This document shows, one piece after another, positions 8,254 through 15,832 of a stretch of 64,000 nucleotides of DNA. Every line of letters begins with the position of its first letter. Positions within the stretch are counted from its first letter, which is position 1. A model generated the notes under the pieces. It saw only the letters and a list, made by a program, of their open reading frames with translations. It ran no database searches and had not been told where the DNA came from. The position numbers were made by a program, and so were the translations under genes. The DNA comes from UBA7672 sp965279085 (lineage in GTDB: Bacteria; Pseudomonadota; Alphaproteobacteria; Caulobacterales; Hyphomonadaceae), in the NCBI GenBank assembly GCA_965279085.1, contig OZ257149.1, positions 3,100,001 to 3,164,000 on the forward strand. The letters are read 5' to 3'.

Positions 8254-8679
8254 ATGCCCCTCAAACTCTCGCTCAAGCCGGGCGAACGCTTCGTGGTCAA
8301 CGGAGCGGTCCTGCAGAACGGCGACCGCCGCGCGGTCCTGTTGCTGCAGAACAAGGCGTCGATCCTGCGCGAGAAGGACATCATCCAGCCGGAAGAGGCG
8401 AACACGCCCGCCAAGCGGATCTATTTCCCGATCATGATGATGTACCTCGACCCGACCGAGGCCAACAAATTCTACGACGAGTTCGTCTTGCGCCTGAACG
8501 AGTTCATGGGCGCGATCCGCTCGACGGATGTTCTAAAGGAATGCGTCTCGCTTTCGCGGGAAGTCATGTCCGCCGACTACTACAAGGCGCTCACAAGGTG
8601 CCGGAAACTGCTGACCTTCGAACAGGGATTGCTGGGCAATGTCCATCCAGGCCTACCAGAACGCGGCGAAGAAGACTGA
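8254..8679 (+). CDS. flbT: FlbT, post-transcriptional regulator of flagellin synthesis
   Basis: 141 aa, start MPLKLSLKPGERFVVNGAVL with a strong GGGAGGA ribosome site. The conserved features are KPGERFVVNGAV, LLLQNKASILREKDI, and YFPIMMMYLDP. In Caulobacter FlbT binds the 5' leader of flagellin mRNA and promotes its decay until the hook is complete. The C-terminal coding sequence overlaps flaF by 41 bases in another frame, which indicates translational coupling. Flagellin genes follow, and the first one has a hairpin in its leader (9136-9152) that is a candidate target. Confidence 0.95.
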   Translation: MPLKLSLKPGERFVVNGAVLQNGDRRAVLLLQNKASILREKDIIQPEEANTPAKRIYFPIMMMYLDPTEANKFYDEFVLRLNEFMGAIRSTDVLKECVSLSREVMSADYYKALTRCRKLLTFEQGLLGNVHPGLPERGEED

Positions 8680-9007
8680 AGGTCCGCGTCAGACCGAGTA
8701 CCGCGCTTTCGCGCAGGCAACTCGAGGTCTGATCGACGCGGCCAGCCTTCCCGCGACCGAAGTCGGCCGCCGGGCCGAAGCGCTCGCGGCCAACCGCCGC
8801 CTGTGGTCCCTGCTCGCCGCCGACTGCGCGGCCGAGGGCAACCAATTGTCGCAGCCCCTGCGCGCGCAGATCATCTCGTTGTCCTTGTTCGTCGACCGGC
8901 ACTCCAGTCAGGTGCTGCGTTCCGACGCCTCTTTCGAAGTGCTGATCGAGATAAATCGCACGATCATGCAAGGGCTTTCGCCTGCTCAGTCGCCGGTCCC
9001 GGCCTGA
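8639..9007 (+). CDS. flaF: FlaF, flagellin synthesis/secretion factor
   Basis: 122 aa, MSIQAYQNAAKKTEGPRQTEYRAF onward. The all-helical small protein carries the FlaF features TEYRAFAQATRGL and NRRLWSLLAADCA. FlaF works opposite FlbT and is needed for flagellin translation and secretion in Caulobacter. The start lies inside flbT, so the pair is an overlapping operon. Length and order (flbT-flaF-flagellin) match the Caulobacterales arrangement. Confidence 0.94.
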   Translation: MSIQAYQNAAKKTEGPRQTEYRAFAQATRGLIDAASLPATEVGRRAEALAANRRLWSLLAADCAAEGNQLSQPLRAQIISLSLFVDRHSSQVLRSDASFEVLIEINRTIMQGLSPAQSPVPA

Positions 9008-9103
9008 TCCCTAACTATCCGTATACGACCCTGAATTGGTTAGTCTTTCCGAAGCAATTTCGTTTCCCCCGGCACACCTCTAATTAAGACCTATCCGGTT
9101 ATC

Positions 9104-9118
9104 TGGCGAAATGTTGGC
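9104..9118 (+). promoter_or_regulatory. Sigma-54 (-24/-12) promoter of flagellin gene 1
   Basis: TGGCGAAATGTTGGC has GG and GC separated by the required 10 bases. It fits the TGGC-N8-TTGC type except that TTGC is TGGC. The predicted transcript start is about 9130, giving a leader of about 50 bases. Confidence 0.6.
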
Positions 9119-9135
9119 GCAAAACGCGCCGACGG

Positions 9136-9152
9136 CCGATCAAAATGATCGG
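9136..9152 (+). promoter_or_regulatory. Leader hairpin in flagellin 1 mRNA (candidate FlbT site)
   Basis: A perfect 7-bp dyad CCGATCA-AAA-TGATCGG lies between the predicted sigma-54 start and the ribosome site ACGGAGACG. FlbT is known to act on flagellin 5' leaders in Caulobacter. Assigning this hairpin to FlbT is inference. Confidence 0.5.
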
Positions 9153-9180
9153 TCTCTGACCCAGAACGGAGACGTGTGTC

Positions 9181-10392
9181 ATGCTTAGCGTGAACTCGAA
9201 CTTTGGCGCGTCCATCGCGCTCCAATCCCTCAACTCAACCAACAAAGAACTGAACGAAGTCCAGAACCGGATTTCGACCGGCCTCAAGGTCGGCTCGGCC
9301 CGTGACAACGGCGCCGTTTACGCCATCGCCGAAGGTCAGCGCGCCCGCGTGTCGTCCGTCGCCGCCGTCAAGGACGGTATCGATCGCGCGACCTCCGTGG
9401 TCGACGTTGCTCTCGCGGCCGGCAAGTCGGTTGGCGACATCCTGCAGAAGCTGAAGGCGAAAGCCGTCGCTGCTCAGGCCGACGACCTCACCGCCGACCA
9501 GCGTGACGCGCTCCAGGCAGACTTCGCCAGCCTCCGTTCGCAGATCGACACCATCGCTAACGCCGCGCAATTCAACGGCGCGAACCTGGCGCTAGGCTCG
9601 GCCTCGCTCAACGTGCTAATCTCCGACCTTGGCGGCTCGACCGCCGCGACTTCGGACGGCGTCCAGACGGCCGCCCTCGCGACGCCGCTCTCGGGCTCCG
9701 CGCTCGTGATCGACGTCGGCAGCGCTGGCGGCGATATCGCCGACGGCGACCTGATCACGTTCGACCTGACTGACTCCGTCAACAACGGCACGTTCTCGAT
9801 CGCCGTTGAACTGACGACCGGCATGACGGTCGACGAGTTCGTCGAAGCCGTGAACGCCCAGTCGGGCGGCAAGATCTCGGCCTCGTACGACGACGTCGCG
9901 GGTCAGTTCACCTACCTGATCAACGACACGAACTTCGACGATCTGGCGATTTCGTCGGACGGCACGGACGGCACCAACCTCGGTGACGGCGTGGCGACCG
10001 CGACGGTTTCGTCGGCTGGCTCGAACACGTTCCAGGTCGATGGTTTCGACTTCTCGCTGACCGGTTCGATCCTGTCGCCGATCGCGTCCACGGACATCTC
10101 GGTGTCCACGGCCGCCGCGACGACCGCCTCGAACGCCATCGATACGGCGATCACCAGCCTGAACCAGTCGCTCGCGACCATGGGTTCGCAGGCTGCCGCC
10201 CTCGACATCCAGAACGACTTCCTCTCGAAGCTGTCGGACGTCATCGAGCAGGGCATCGGCAACCTCGTCGACGCTGACCTGGCGAAAGAATCGGCCCGCC
10301 TCCAGTCGCTGCAGATCAAGCAGCAGTTGGGCGCTCAGGCTCTCTCGATCGCCAACCAGGCGCCGTCGCTGATCCTGTCGTTCTTCCGCTAA
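9181..10392 (+). CDS. Flagellin 1 (long form with central insertion)
   Basis: 403 aa. The N-terminal D0/D1 (residues 1-145) has SVNSNFGASIALQSLNST, ISTGLKVGSARDNGA and AQFNGANLA. The C-terminal D1/D0 (~320-403) ends QIKQQLGAQALSIANQAPS then LILSFFR. Residues ~146-320 form an extra outer domain (GDLITFDLTDS, ELTTGMTVDEFVEAVN, YDDVAGQFTYLI), making it much longer than the ~275-residue Caulobacter flagellins. It is secreted by the flagellar export system and polymerises into the filament. A sigma-54 promoter and a leader hairpin lie upstream and a terminator lies downstream. It may be glycosylated by the GT41 enzyme (inference). Confidence 0.96.
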   Translation: MLSVNSNFGASIALQSLNSTNKELNEVQNRISTGLKVGSARDNGAVYAIAEGQRARVSSVAAVKDGIDRATSVVDVALAAGKSVGDILQKLKAKAVAAQADDLTADQRDALQADFASLRSQIDTIANAAQFNGANLALGSASLNVLISDLGGSTAATSDGVQTAALATPLSGSALVIDVGSAGGDIADGDLITFDLTDSVNNGTFSIAVELTTGMTVDEFVEAVNAQSGGKISASYDDVAGQFTYLINDTNFDDLAISSDGTDGTNLGDGVATATVSSAGSNTFQVDGFDFSLTGSILSPIASTDISVSTAAATTASNAIDTAITSLNQSLATMGSQAAALDIQNDFLSKLSDVIEQGIGNLVDADLAKESARLQSLQIKQQLGAQALSIANQAPSLILSFFR

Positions 10393-10446
10393 TCGCTCCT
10401 GGGGCTCCGGCGGTGAGGCCGGGTCCTGAGCTGAACGGTACCCTGG

Positions 10447-10486
10447 GAGGGGCGGGGCCTGCGGGCCTCGCCCCTCTGCCGTTTTT
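10447..10486 (+). terminator. Intrinsic terminator of flagellin 1
   Basis: The hairpin GAGGGGCGGGGCC / GGCCTCGCCCCTC is followed by TGCCGTTTTT, 55 bases past the stop codon. Confidence 0.85.
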
Positions 10487-10612
10487 GCCTACCAGCAAGC
10501 GTCTTCCAGCCCGGCAAAACGTGCCGACGGGTAAATTTGAATCCGCGTTCTGTTAGGGTCGCCCTTCGGTGTTAACCCCTCATCTCTTTGAAAACAGGGC
10601 GCGGCCTGAAAG

Positions 10613-10628
10613 CTGTTAACCTTAACAG
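10613..10628 (+). promoter_or_regulatory. Palindromic operator-like site CTGTTAACCTTAACAG
   Basis: A 16-bp near-perfect palindrome (7-bp arms, 2-base centre) ends two bases before the -24 element of the flagellin 2 promoter. It also contains TTAA half-sites. It could bind FlbD, CtrA or a repressor. No equivalent is seen before flagellin 1. Confidence 0.5.
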
Positions 10629-10630
10629 AC

Positions 10631-10645
10631 TGGCACGCGACTTGA
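10631..10645 (+). promoter_or_regulatory. Sigma-54 (-24/-12) promoter of flagellin gene 2
   Basis: TGGCACGCGACTTGA matches the consensus TGGCACG-N4-TTGC at all but the last base. The predicted start is near 10658, about 50 bases before the ATG. Confidence 0.85.
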
Positions 10646-10707
10646 ACTGCTCTGCCTGTCCAAGCCCGCATTGGGCGTGAACGATAGTCTGCGCAGGAGC
10701 ATCAGCC

Positions 10708-11922
10708 ATGCTGAGCGTCAATACGAACTACAGCGCCATGGTCGCGCTCCAGAACCTGAACTTCACGAACACCGAACTGGAAGGTGTTCAGAACAAGATT
10801 TCAACGGGCCTCAAGATCGGCAGCGCCCGCGACAACGGGGCGATCTACGCCATCGCGGAAGGGCAGAGGAGCCGGGTCTCCTCGGTGGCCGCCGTCAAGG
10901 ACGGGATCGACCGCGCCAACTCCACGATCGATGTCGCCCTCGCGGCCGGCAAGTCGATCGGCGATATCCTTCAGAAGCTGAAGGCCAAGGCGGTCGCCGC
11001 CCAGGCCGACGACCTCACGTCCGACCAGCGCGACGCCCTGCAGGCCGACTTTGCTTCCATGCGCGCGCAGATCGATACCATCGCGAACTCCGCCCAGTTC
11101 AACGGCGCCAACCTCGCGGTCGGTAGCTTCAATTTCAACGTGCTCATCTCGGACCTCGGCGGTTCGGTCGCGGCGACGACCGACGGCGTCCAGACGACGG
11201 CGCTCGCAACACCGCTCTCGGGCTCGGCTCTCATCAACAGCGCCGGTTCAGCTGGCGGCGATATCGCCGACGGCGACCTGATTACCTTCGACCTCACCGA
11301 TTCCACCAACGCGGGCACGTTCTCGATCTCGGTCGAACTGACCACGGGCATGACCATCGACGACTTCGTCGAGGCCGTGAACGCCTCGTCGGGTGGCAAA
11401 ATCTCGGCCTCCTACGACGACGTCGCCGGCCAGTTCACCTACCTGATCAACGACGTGAATTTCGACGACCTCGCCATCTCGACCGACGGCGTGGACGCCA
11501 GCAATATCGGGCAGGGTATCGCCACGGCTGTCGTCACGAGCGCCGGCTCGAACACGATGGTGGTCAACGGCACCGACCTCACGCTGGCTGGCGCGATGTT
11601 CTCGACCTTCGCGACGCTCGACATTGCGACCTCTGCCGCCTCGGCCACTACCGCGTCCAACGCGCTGGAACAGGCCATCGTCGACCTGAACGTAACGCTG
11701 GCCTCGCTCGGCTCGCAGGCGACCGCCCTCGACGCCCAGCAGAGCTTCCTCGCCAAGCTTTCGGACGAGATCGAGAATGGCATCGGCAACCTCGTCGACG
11801 CCGACCTCGCGAAGGAATCCGCCAAGCTCCAGTCGCTGCAGATCAAGCAGCAGCTCGGCGCGCAGGCCCTGTCGATCGCCAACCAGGCGCCGCAGGTCAT
11901 CCTGTCGCTGTTCCGCAGCTAA
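10708..11922 (+). CDS. Flagellin 2 (paralog of flagellin 1)
   Basis: 404 aa. It is closely similar to flagellin 1 over its whole length, including the central insertion (GDLITFDLTDS, YDDVAGQFTYLINDVNFDD). It differs most at residues ~165-180 and 265-330. It starts MLSVNTNYSAMVALQNLNFT and ends APQVILSLFRS. The tandem arrangement, with separate sigma-54 promoters and terminators, shows duplication followed by independent control. Both would be co-assembled or spatially ordered in a multi-flagellin filament, as known for Caulobacter (inference for this organism). Confidence 0.96.
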   Translation: MLSVNTNYSAMVALQNLNFTNTELEGVQNKISTGLKIGSARDNGAIYAIAEGQRSRVSSVAAVKDGIDRANSTIDVALAAGKSIGDILQKLKAKAVAAQADDLTSDQRDALQADFASMRAQIDTIANSAQFNGANLAVGSFNFNVLISDLGGSVAATTDGVQTTALATPLSGSALINSAGSAGGDIADGDLITFDLTDSTNAGTFSISVELTTGMTIDDFVEAVNASSGGKISASYDDVAGQFTYLINDVNFDDLAISTDGVDASNIGQGIATAVVTSAGSNTMVVNGTDLTLAGAMFSTFATLDIATSAASATTASNALEQAIVDLNVTLASLGSQATALDAQQSFLAKLSDEIENGIGNLVDADLAKESAKLQSLQIKQQLGAQALSIANQAPQVILSLFRS

Positions 11923-11956
11923 TCGCCGGAAACGGCTGACTGATCCGACATCAAGG

Positions 11957-11989
11957 GCCGCTCCCGTCGCGCAGGTGGGGGCGGCTTTT
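11957..11989 (+). terminator. Intrinsic terminator of flagellin 2
   Basis: The hairpin GCCGCTCCC / GGGGGCGGC (one wobble pair) is followed by TTTT, 35 bases after the stop. Confidence 0.75.
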
Positions 11990-12105
11990 GCCCATAACGC
12001 TGTGAGCCAGTCCGCACCGGAAACCACCTGTTAACGATTGCTAACGAAGACTGACCTCCGAATTGACGAGTCGTTCACCACGATTCGCGACCGGAGACGG
12101 CCAAA

Positions 12106-12942
12106 ATGGTCGAAAGACTGAACAACGCGACGGGCGTCCTTGGGGCGCTCAAATATCTCCAGTCGGCGACCCGCGACCTGTCCGGCGCCGAAACCCGCCT
12201 GTCATCCGGCCTCAAGGTCGCCCGCGCCCGCGACGATGCCGCCGCCTACCATTCCGCCGCCATCATGCGCGGCCAGACTGGCTCGCTGAACGCCGTGACG
12301 CTCAGCCTCGGCCGCGCCGAATCGATCTCGGACACGGCCATCTCGGCCGCGGAACAGATTTCCAAGCTGCTGATCGAGATGAAGGAGACGGCGGCGCAGG
12401 CGATGTCCGACGGTCTTTCCGACACGCAGCGCGATGCCTTCGAGCAGCGTTACTCCAGCCAGATGAACATGCTGCAGAGCTTCATCCGCAACGCCTCGTT
12501 CGACGACGCGAACGTTCTCGACGGCTCGAAACCCAACGGCGTGTCCTTCATCGCTGACGCGGAAGCCTCGCAAACCCTGACGCTGGAAGGCCGCAACTTC
12601 ATGCCGGGCGGGAACGTCATCGTCGCCCCGCCAGCCACGACTGCGCTCAACAACACCCAGGCCGCCGCCGACACGCACCGGCTGCTCGAACAGTCGATCC
12701 ACAATGTCGGCGACCAGCTCACCGAAATGGCTGGCGAGCGCAAGCGGATCGAAGCGCAGAAAGGTTTCGTCGGGCGGCTTGCCGATGCGCTTGCCGCCGG
12801 CGTGGGTCGCATGGTCGATACCGACCTTGCCGCCGAAAGCGCGCTGATCCAGGCGCTGCAGATCAAGCAGCAGCTGAGCGCTGAATCGATCGGTATCGCG
12901 AACTCGGCGCCGCAGGCGCTGCTGTCGCTCTTCCGCGCATAG
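12106..12942 (+). CDS. Flagellin 3, short divergent flagellin
   Basis: 278 aa, without the central insertion of the two upstream paralogs. The N-terminal domain retains SSGLKVARARDDAAAYHSAA and the C-terminus retains DTDLAAESALIQALQIKQQL then APQALLSLFRA. The first residues (MVERLNNATGVLGALKYLQS) are unusual for a flagellin, which normally opens with an S-x-N-T-N-x-x-A motif. No sigma-54 site was found upstream, so it may be expressed differently, for instance as a minor or hook-proximal filament protein (inference). marC begins 4 bases after its stop. Confidence 0.9.
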   Translation: MVERLNNATGVLGALKYLQSATRDLSGAETRLSSGLKVARARDDAAAYHSAAIMRGQTGSLNAVTLSLGRAESISDTAISAAEQISKLLIEMKETAAQAMSDGLSDTQRDAFEQRYSSQMNMLQSFIRNASFDDANVLDGSKPNGVSFIADAEASQTLTLEGRNFMPGGNVIVAPPATTALNNTQAAADTHRLLEQSIHNVGDQLTEMAGERKRIEAQKGFVGRLADALAAGVGRMVDTDLAAESALIQALQIKQQLSAESIGIANSAPQALLSLFRA

Positions 12943-12946
12943 CGGC

Positions 12947-13609
12947 ATGCTGACCGAGATCCAGTTCGAACAGGCGGTGGCGGCCTTCGTCACCTTCTTC
13001 GTGCTCATTGATGCGCCCGGCGTCGCCCCGATCTTTGCATCGCTCACCGCGCCGGGCGGTTCAGCCTACGCGCGCAAGATGGCGGTCAAGTCGGTGTTCG
13101 TCGCCGCGCTGATCCTGTTCTTCTTCGCATTCGCGGGAACTTGGCTGCTTCACCATCTGGGCATCTCGCTCGACGCCTTCCGGGTTGCTGGCGGCGTGCT
13201 GCTGTTCCTGATCGCGCTGGAAATGGTATTCGAAAAACGTCAGGCGCGACAGAAGACCCGCGCCGATCAGGTGCTCGCCGACGAGGAAGCTTCCGGCCGC
13301 CTTGATGACGTTTCCGTATTTCCGCTCGCCATTCCGATGATCGCCGGTCCCGGCTCGATCGCAACGGCCATGCTCTACATGCAGAACGCGGGCGCGGACC
13401 CGGTCGGCATCGGCATCGTGTCCTTTGCGATCGCCTCCAACCTCGTGCTGGCGGGGCTTATCTTCCTCGCGGCGGGCCCGATCATACGGGTCATGGGCGA
13501 CCAGATCGCGGGCGCGATCACGCGTATCTTCGGCGTCATCCTGTCCGCGCTTGCGGTGCAGATGATCATCGTCGGGATCATCGGCGCATTTGGCTTGCAG
13601 GTCGGCTAA
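12947..13609 (+). CDS. MarC family (UPF0056) integral membrane protein
   Basis: 220 aa with six hydrophobic segments. The family motifs are VLIDAPGVAPIFASLT in segment 1, RVAGGVLLFLIALEM, and FPLAIPMIAGPGSIATAM. Known members are inner-membrane proteins of unresolved transport function. The name comes from the mar locus, but E. coli MarC is not an antibiotic-resistance determinant. It starts 4 bases after the third flagellin, so it may be read from the same transcript. It is convergent with the next gene, with 4 bases between stops. Confidence 0.92.
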   Translation: MLTEIQFEQAVAAFVTFFVLIDAPGVAPIFASLTAPGGSAYARKMAVKSVFVAALILFFFAFAGTWLLHHLGISLDAFRVAGGVLLFLIALEMVFEKRQARQKTRADQVLADEEASGRLDDVSVFPLAIPMIAGPGSIATAMLYMQNAGADPVGIGIVSFAIASNLVLAGLIFLAAGPIIRVMGDQIAGAITRIFGVILSALAVQMIIVGIIGAFGLQVG

Positions 13610-13613
13610 GGCC

Positions 13614-14873
13614 TCAGCGCGCGGCCGAGTAATCGTCCATCAGGTAGACGGCGCTGACCTTCTTCGGCTTGTCGCGCGTGAACGACTTCCAGAAGGTCGA
13701 TACCGCAACGAAGCCGAGCAGCAGCAGGCAAGCCGCCAGACCCGCAACCTGCATGCGCAGGGCGTTGGTCCAGGTGATGCTGGTGCGTGCGGTGTCGAGC
13801 AGGGCGTCGCCGTCGTAGAAGGAGAGGGCGGCGACGCGGTCACCGCCGGCGCGCGCAACGAGCAGGGCGCGGCGGATGTCGGAACCGTCCTTCACGTGGC
13901 TGAGGATCGCGACGGCGGATTCAGCGGATGCGTCCTGGGCGATCTCGCGCAGGATGCGGAATTCGGCGAGCAGCGGCTCGAGCTTTTCCTTGTCGATGGT
14001 CGTGCGGAAGACGCGCTCGACCACTTCGGCGTTGCGCGGCGTGTAGCCGACCTCGTTCTGGAATTCCGCGGCCAGCAGGCGCTTCATCTCGGCGACCGGC
14101 AGCACTTCCTCGATGCGGCGCTGGAGATAGAGCTTGTAGGGGATCGTGCCTTCGCTGCGGGTCAGGTAGGTCGAGATCGCAACCGAGGCGCCTTCACGCG
14201 CTTCGGGATCCGCGAGCATCAGGCCGATGCCCGAGGTCAGGAAGGCGGTCACGTCCGTATGATCGTCATTCGCCCAGCCCACCGCCGTGCGCGTGTGTTG
14301 CAGCAGGTCGCCAAGGCGGTTCAGCTCGATGCCGGAATCGTCAGCCGGGCCGGAAGTCGCCACCGCGGGCGTCGCGCCCGGGACTGCTGAAGCCGGGGCC
14401 GAGGCAAGGAACAGGGACTGGAGCGGCGTCGTTCGGCGCTCGTATTCGTCCTGCAGGTCTTCGGGCAGGTAGGTCATGGCCGCGCCGATCAGGGCGTCTT
14501 CGCCCGATCCGTCGGCAACCTTGATCCGCTCACGCAGCGCGTCGCCATCCTTGCCGTCCAGCATGGCTGGCGCGCCGAGCAGCAGGCCGCGCACCCGGCG
14601 CATTTCCTTGTCTTCGAGCGAGGTACGGACGAGTTCGGCCCAGGCGTCGCGCGAGGACTTGTCGGGACGTTCAGCCATTTCCTGGAAACGGGCGTCCATC
14701 GCCTGCCGGGTCGCCGCGATAGCTTCGGGCGTCGCCTGGAAGGCAGGGCGCTTGTCGCCATAGGCGGTCGACAGCGTGTAGGCGGCCATGAACGGCGCCG
14801 CGCAAAGCGATGCGTTGAAGATGAGGGCGGCATAAGCCGCGAACGGCAACCGGCGCTTGCGACGTCGATTCAT
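13614..14873 (-). CDS. Hypothetical protein with two terminal membrane segments
   Basis: 419 aa, unrecognised. A basic start MNRRRKRRLPF precedes a hydrophobic segment at ~10-32. A long soluble region (~35-375), mostly helical with an Ala/Pro/Thr patch near 170-190, lies between it and a second hydrophobic segment (~372-395, MQVAGLAACLLLLGFVAVS). The protein ends in a charged tail. The topology places the bulk in the periplasm. Its position between flagellin and P-ring genes suggests, but does not prove, a role connected with motility or the envelope. Confidence 0.8.
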   Translation of the reverse strand: MNRRRKRRLPFAAYAALIFNASLCAAPFMAAYTLSTAYGDKRPAFQATPEAIAATRQAMDARFQEMAERPDKSSRDAWAELVRTSLEDKEMRRVRGLLLGAPAMLDGKDGDALRERIKVADGSGEDALIGAAMTYLPEDLQDEYERRTTPLQSLFLASAPASAVPGATPAVATSGPADDSGIELNRLGDLLQHTRTAVGWANDDHTDVTAFLTSGIGLMLADPEAREGASVAISTYLTRSEGTIPYKLYLQRRIEEVLPVAEMKRLLAAEFQNEVGYTPRNAEVVERVFRTTIDKEKLEPLLAEFRILREIAQDASAESAVAILSHVKDGSDIRRALLVARAGGDRVAALSFYDGDALLDTARTSITWTNALRMQVAGLAACLLLLGFVAVSTFWKSFTRDKPKKVSAVYLMDDYSAAR

Positions 14874-15068
14874 CGAGCCCGCTTCCGTTTACTAACGTGG
14901 CTGTGGGACGAACATTGCCCACTCATCCACTTACGCGCCCCGGCCTAGCCTCCCTTTGTTTTCCGGGAGGCCGAATAGATCAAGTGGGCAAGGCGCCCCC
15001 AAAGTAAAAAATGTCATAACCTGTATGTCATGCGAAGCTTTCCGCTTCGCTCGCGAAACGTCGCGAAT

Positions 15069-15509
15069 TCACGCTTTCGCGTCGACTGCGAGGCCCGACG
15101 CCTCGCGCTTGGCCTGCGGGTTAACGGCGCCCGTGCGACCATACGCGGCAGGGGCGCTGCGGGCCGACGCGATCTCGGCGGCGATCGAGCGAACCAGACC
15201 TTCCGTTACGATCCTGGTGGCCTGGATTGCCCGGGCATGCGCCTCGAGCTTCTCTTCCAGCTCCCGCGCCGTCTCGCGCAGGGCTGCCTTGCGGTCGGCG
15301 GAAACACCCGCCAGCAGGGTTGGTTCGGCTTTGATCCGGGAGACTTCGACGCGCCAGGCGTGAACCAGCCGCTCTTTCTCGTCCCAGTCGGCCGAGGTGT
15401 TCTGCAGGGTGCGGGCCTTCACGGCCTCGATCTCGAGCGTGACCAGTGAAACCAGCCGTTGCGTCATGGCCAGAAGCTGGTCGGCGCGGTCTTCGGCTTC
15501 CGTGGTCAT
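15069..15509 (-). CDS. FlbY-like flagellar assembly protein (FlgN-like helical protein)
   Basis: 146 aa, predicted to be almost entirely helical and charged (MTTEAEDRADQLLAMTQRLV, ALRETARELEEKLEAHARAI). It overlaps the rod-binding protein gene by 4 bases (ATGA), as the last gene of flgI-cheL-orf. In Caulobacter the third gene of this operon is flbY. Length and coiled-coil character also resemble FlgN-type export chaperones. Position gives most of the confidence; sequence alone is weak. Confidence 0.7.
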   Translation of the reverse strand: MTTEAEDRADQLLAMTQRLVSLVTLEIEAVKARTLQNTSADWDEKERLVHAWRVEVSRIKAEPTLLAGVSADRKAALRETARELEEKLEAHARAIQATRIVTEGLVRSIAAEIASARSAPAAYGRTGAVNPQAKREASGLAVDAKA

Positions 15510-15832
15510 TCGAGCCCCTGCATGCGGAGGATTTCCTTGAGGACCGAGTCGGCGATGCCGACCCCGCCGCCCTTGGCGATGGCGTCGGCATACTGGTCGA
15601 TCAGCATCGGCCGGAAGGTGGATTCTGCGCTGCCGCCGCCAAACGGGCCATCGGTCTCCAGCCCCTGAAACATCGGGGCCAGCATTTCCGAGATAAACAT
15701 CCGCTCGAACTGCTGCGCGACCTCTTCGGCCTGCTGGCGGGTCTTCACGCCGGAAACGTCCGTCGAAAGCCCGGCCTTCTTCTGCGAGAGAACGTCGATC
15801 GGGGGCGGGGTGAGGGCGACGTCAGCCATCAC
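15506..15832 (-). CDS. cheL: Rod-binding protein (FlgJ N-terminal domain / CheL)
   Basis: 108 aa. It carries the rod-binding domain of FlgJ without the muramidase half, as usual in alphaproteobacteria: AEEVAQQFERMFISEMLAPM, FGGGSAESTFRPMLIDQYAD, and GGGVGIADSVLKEILRMQ. It helps rod assembly through the peptidoglycan. It overlaps flgI by 4 bases at its start and the next gene by 4 bases at its end, so the three are translationally coupled. Confidence 0.92.
   Translation of the reverse strand: MMADVALTPPPIDVLSQKKAGLSTDVSGVKTRQQAEEVAQQFERMFISEMLAPMFQGLETDGPFGGGSAESTFRPMLIDQYADAIAKGGGVGIADSVLKEILRMQGLE

Noticed and set aside
6302..8732. Plus-strand ORFs overlapping the MoxR and membrane protein genes
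   Set aside because: Antisense shadows; the minus strand encodes intact Walker motifs.
11977..11991. GG-N10-GC match that might be a sigma-54 promoter for flagellin 3
   Set aside because: It lies inside the terminator hairpin of flagellin 2, with a T-run in place of the usual sequence.
15032..15050. Hairpin GCGAAGC/GCTTCGC after the flgI operon as a terminator
   Set aside because: No T-run follows directly on the minus strand; left unassigned.
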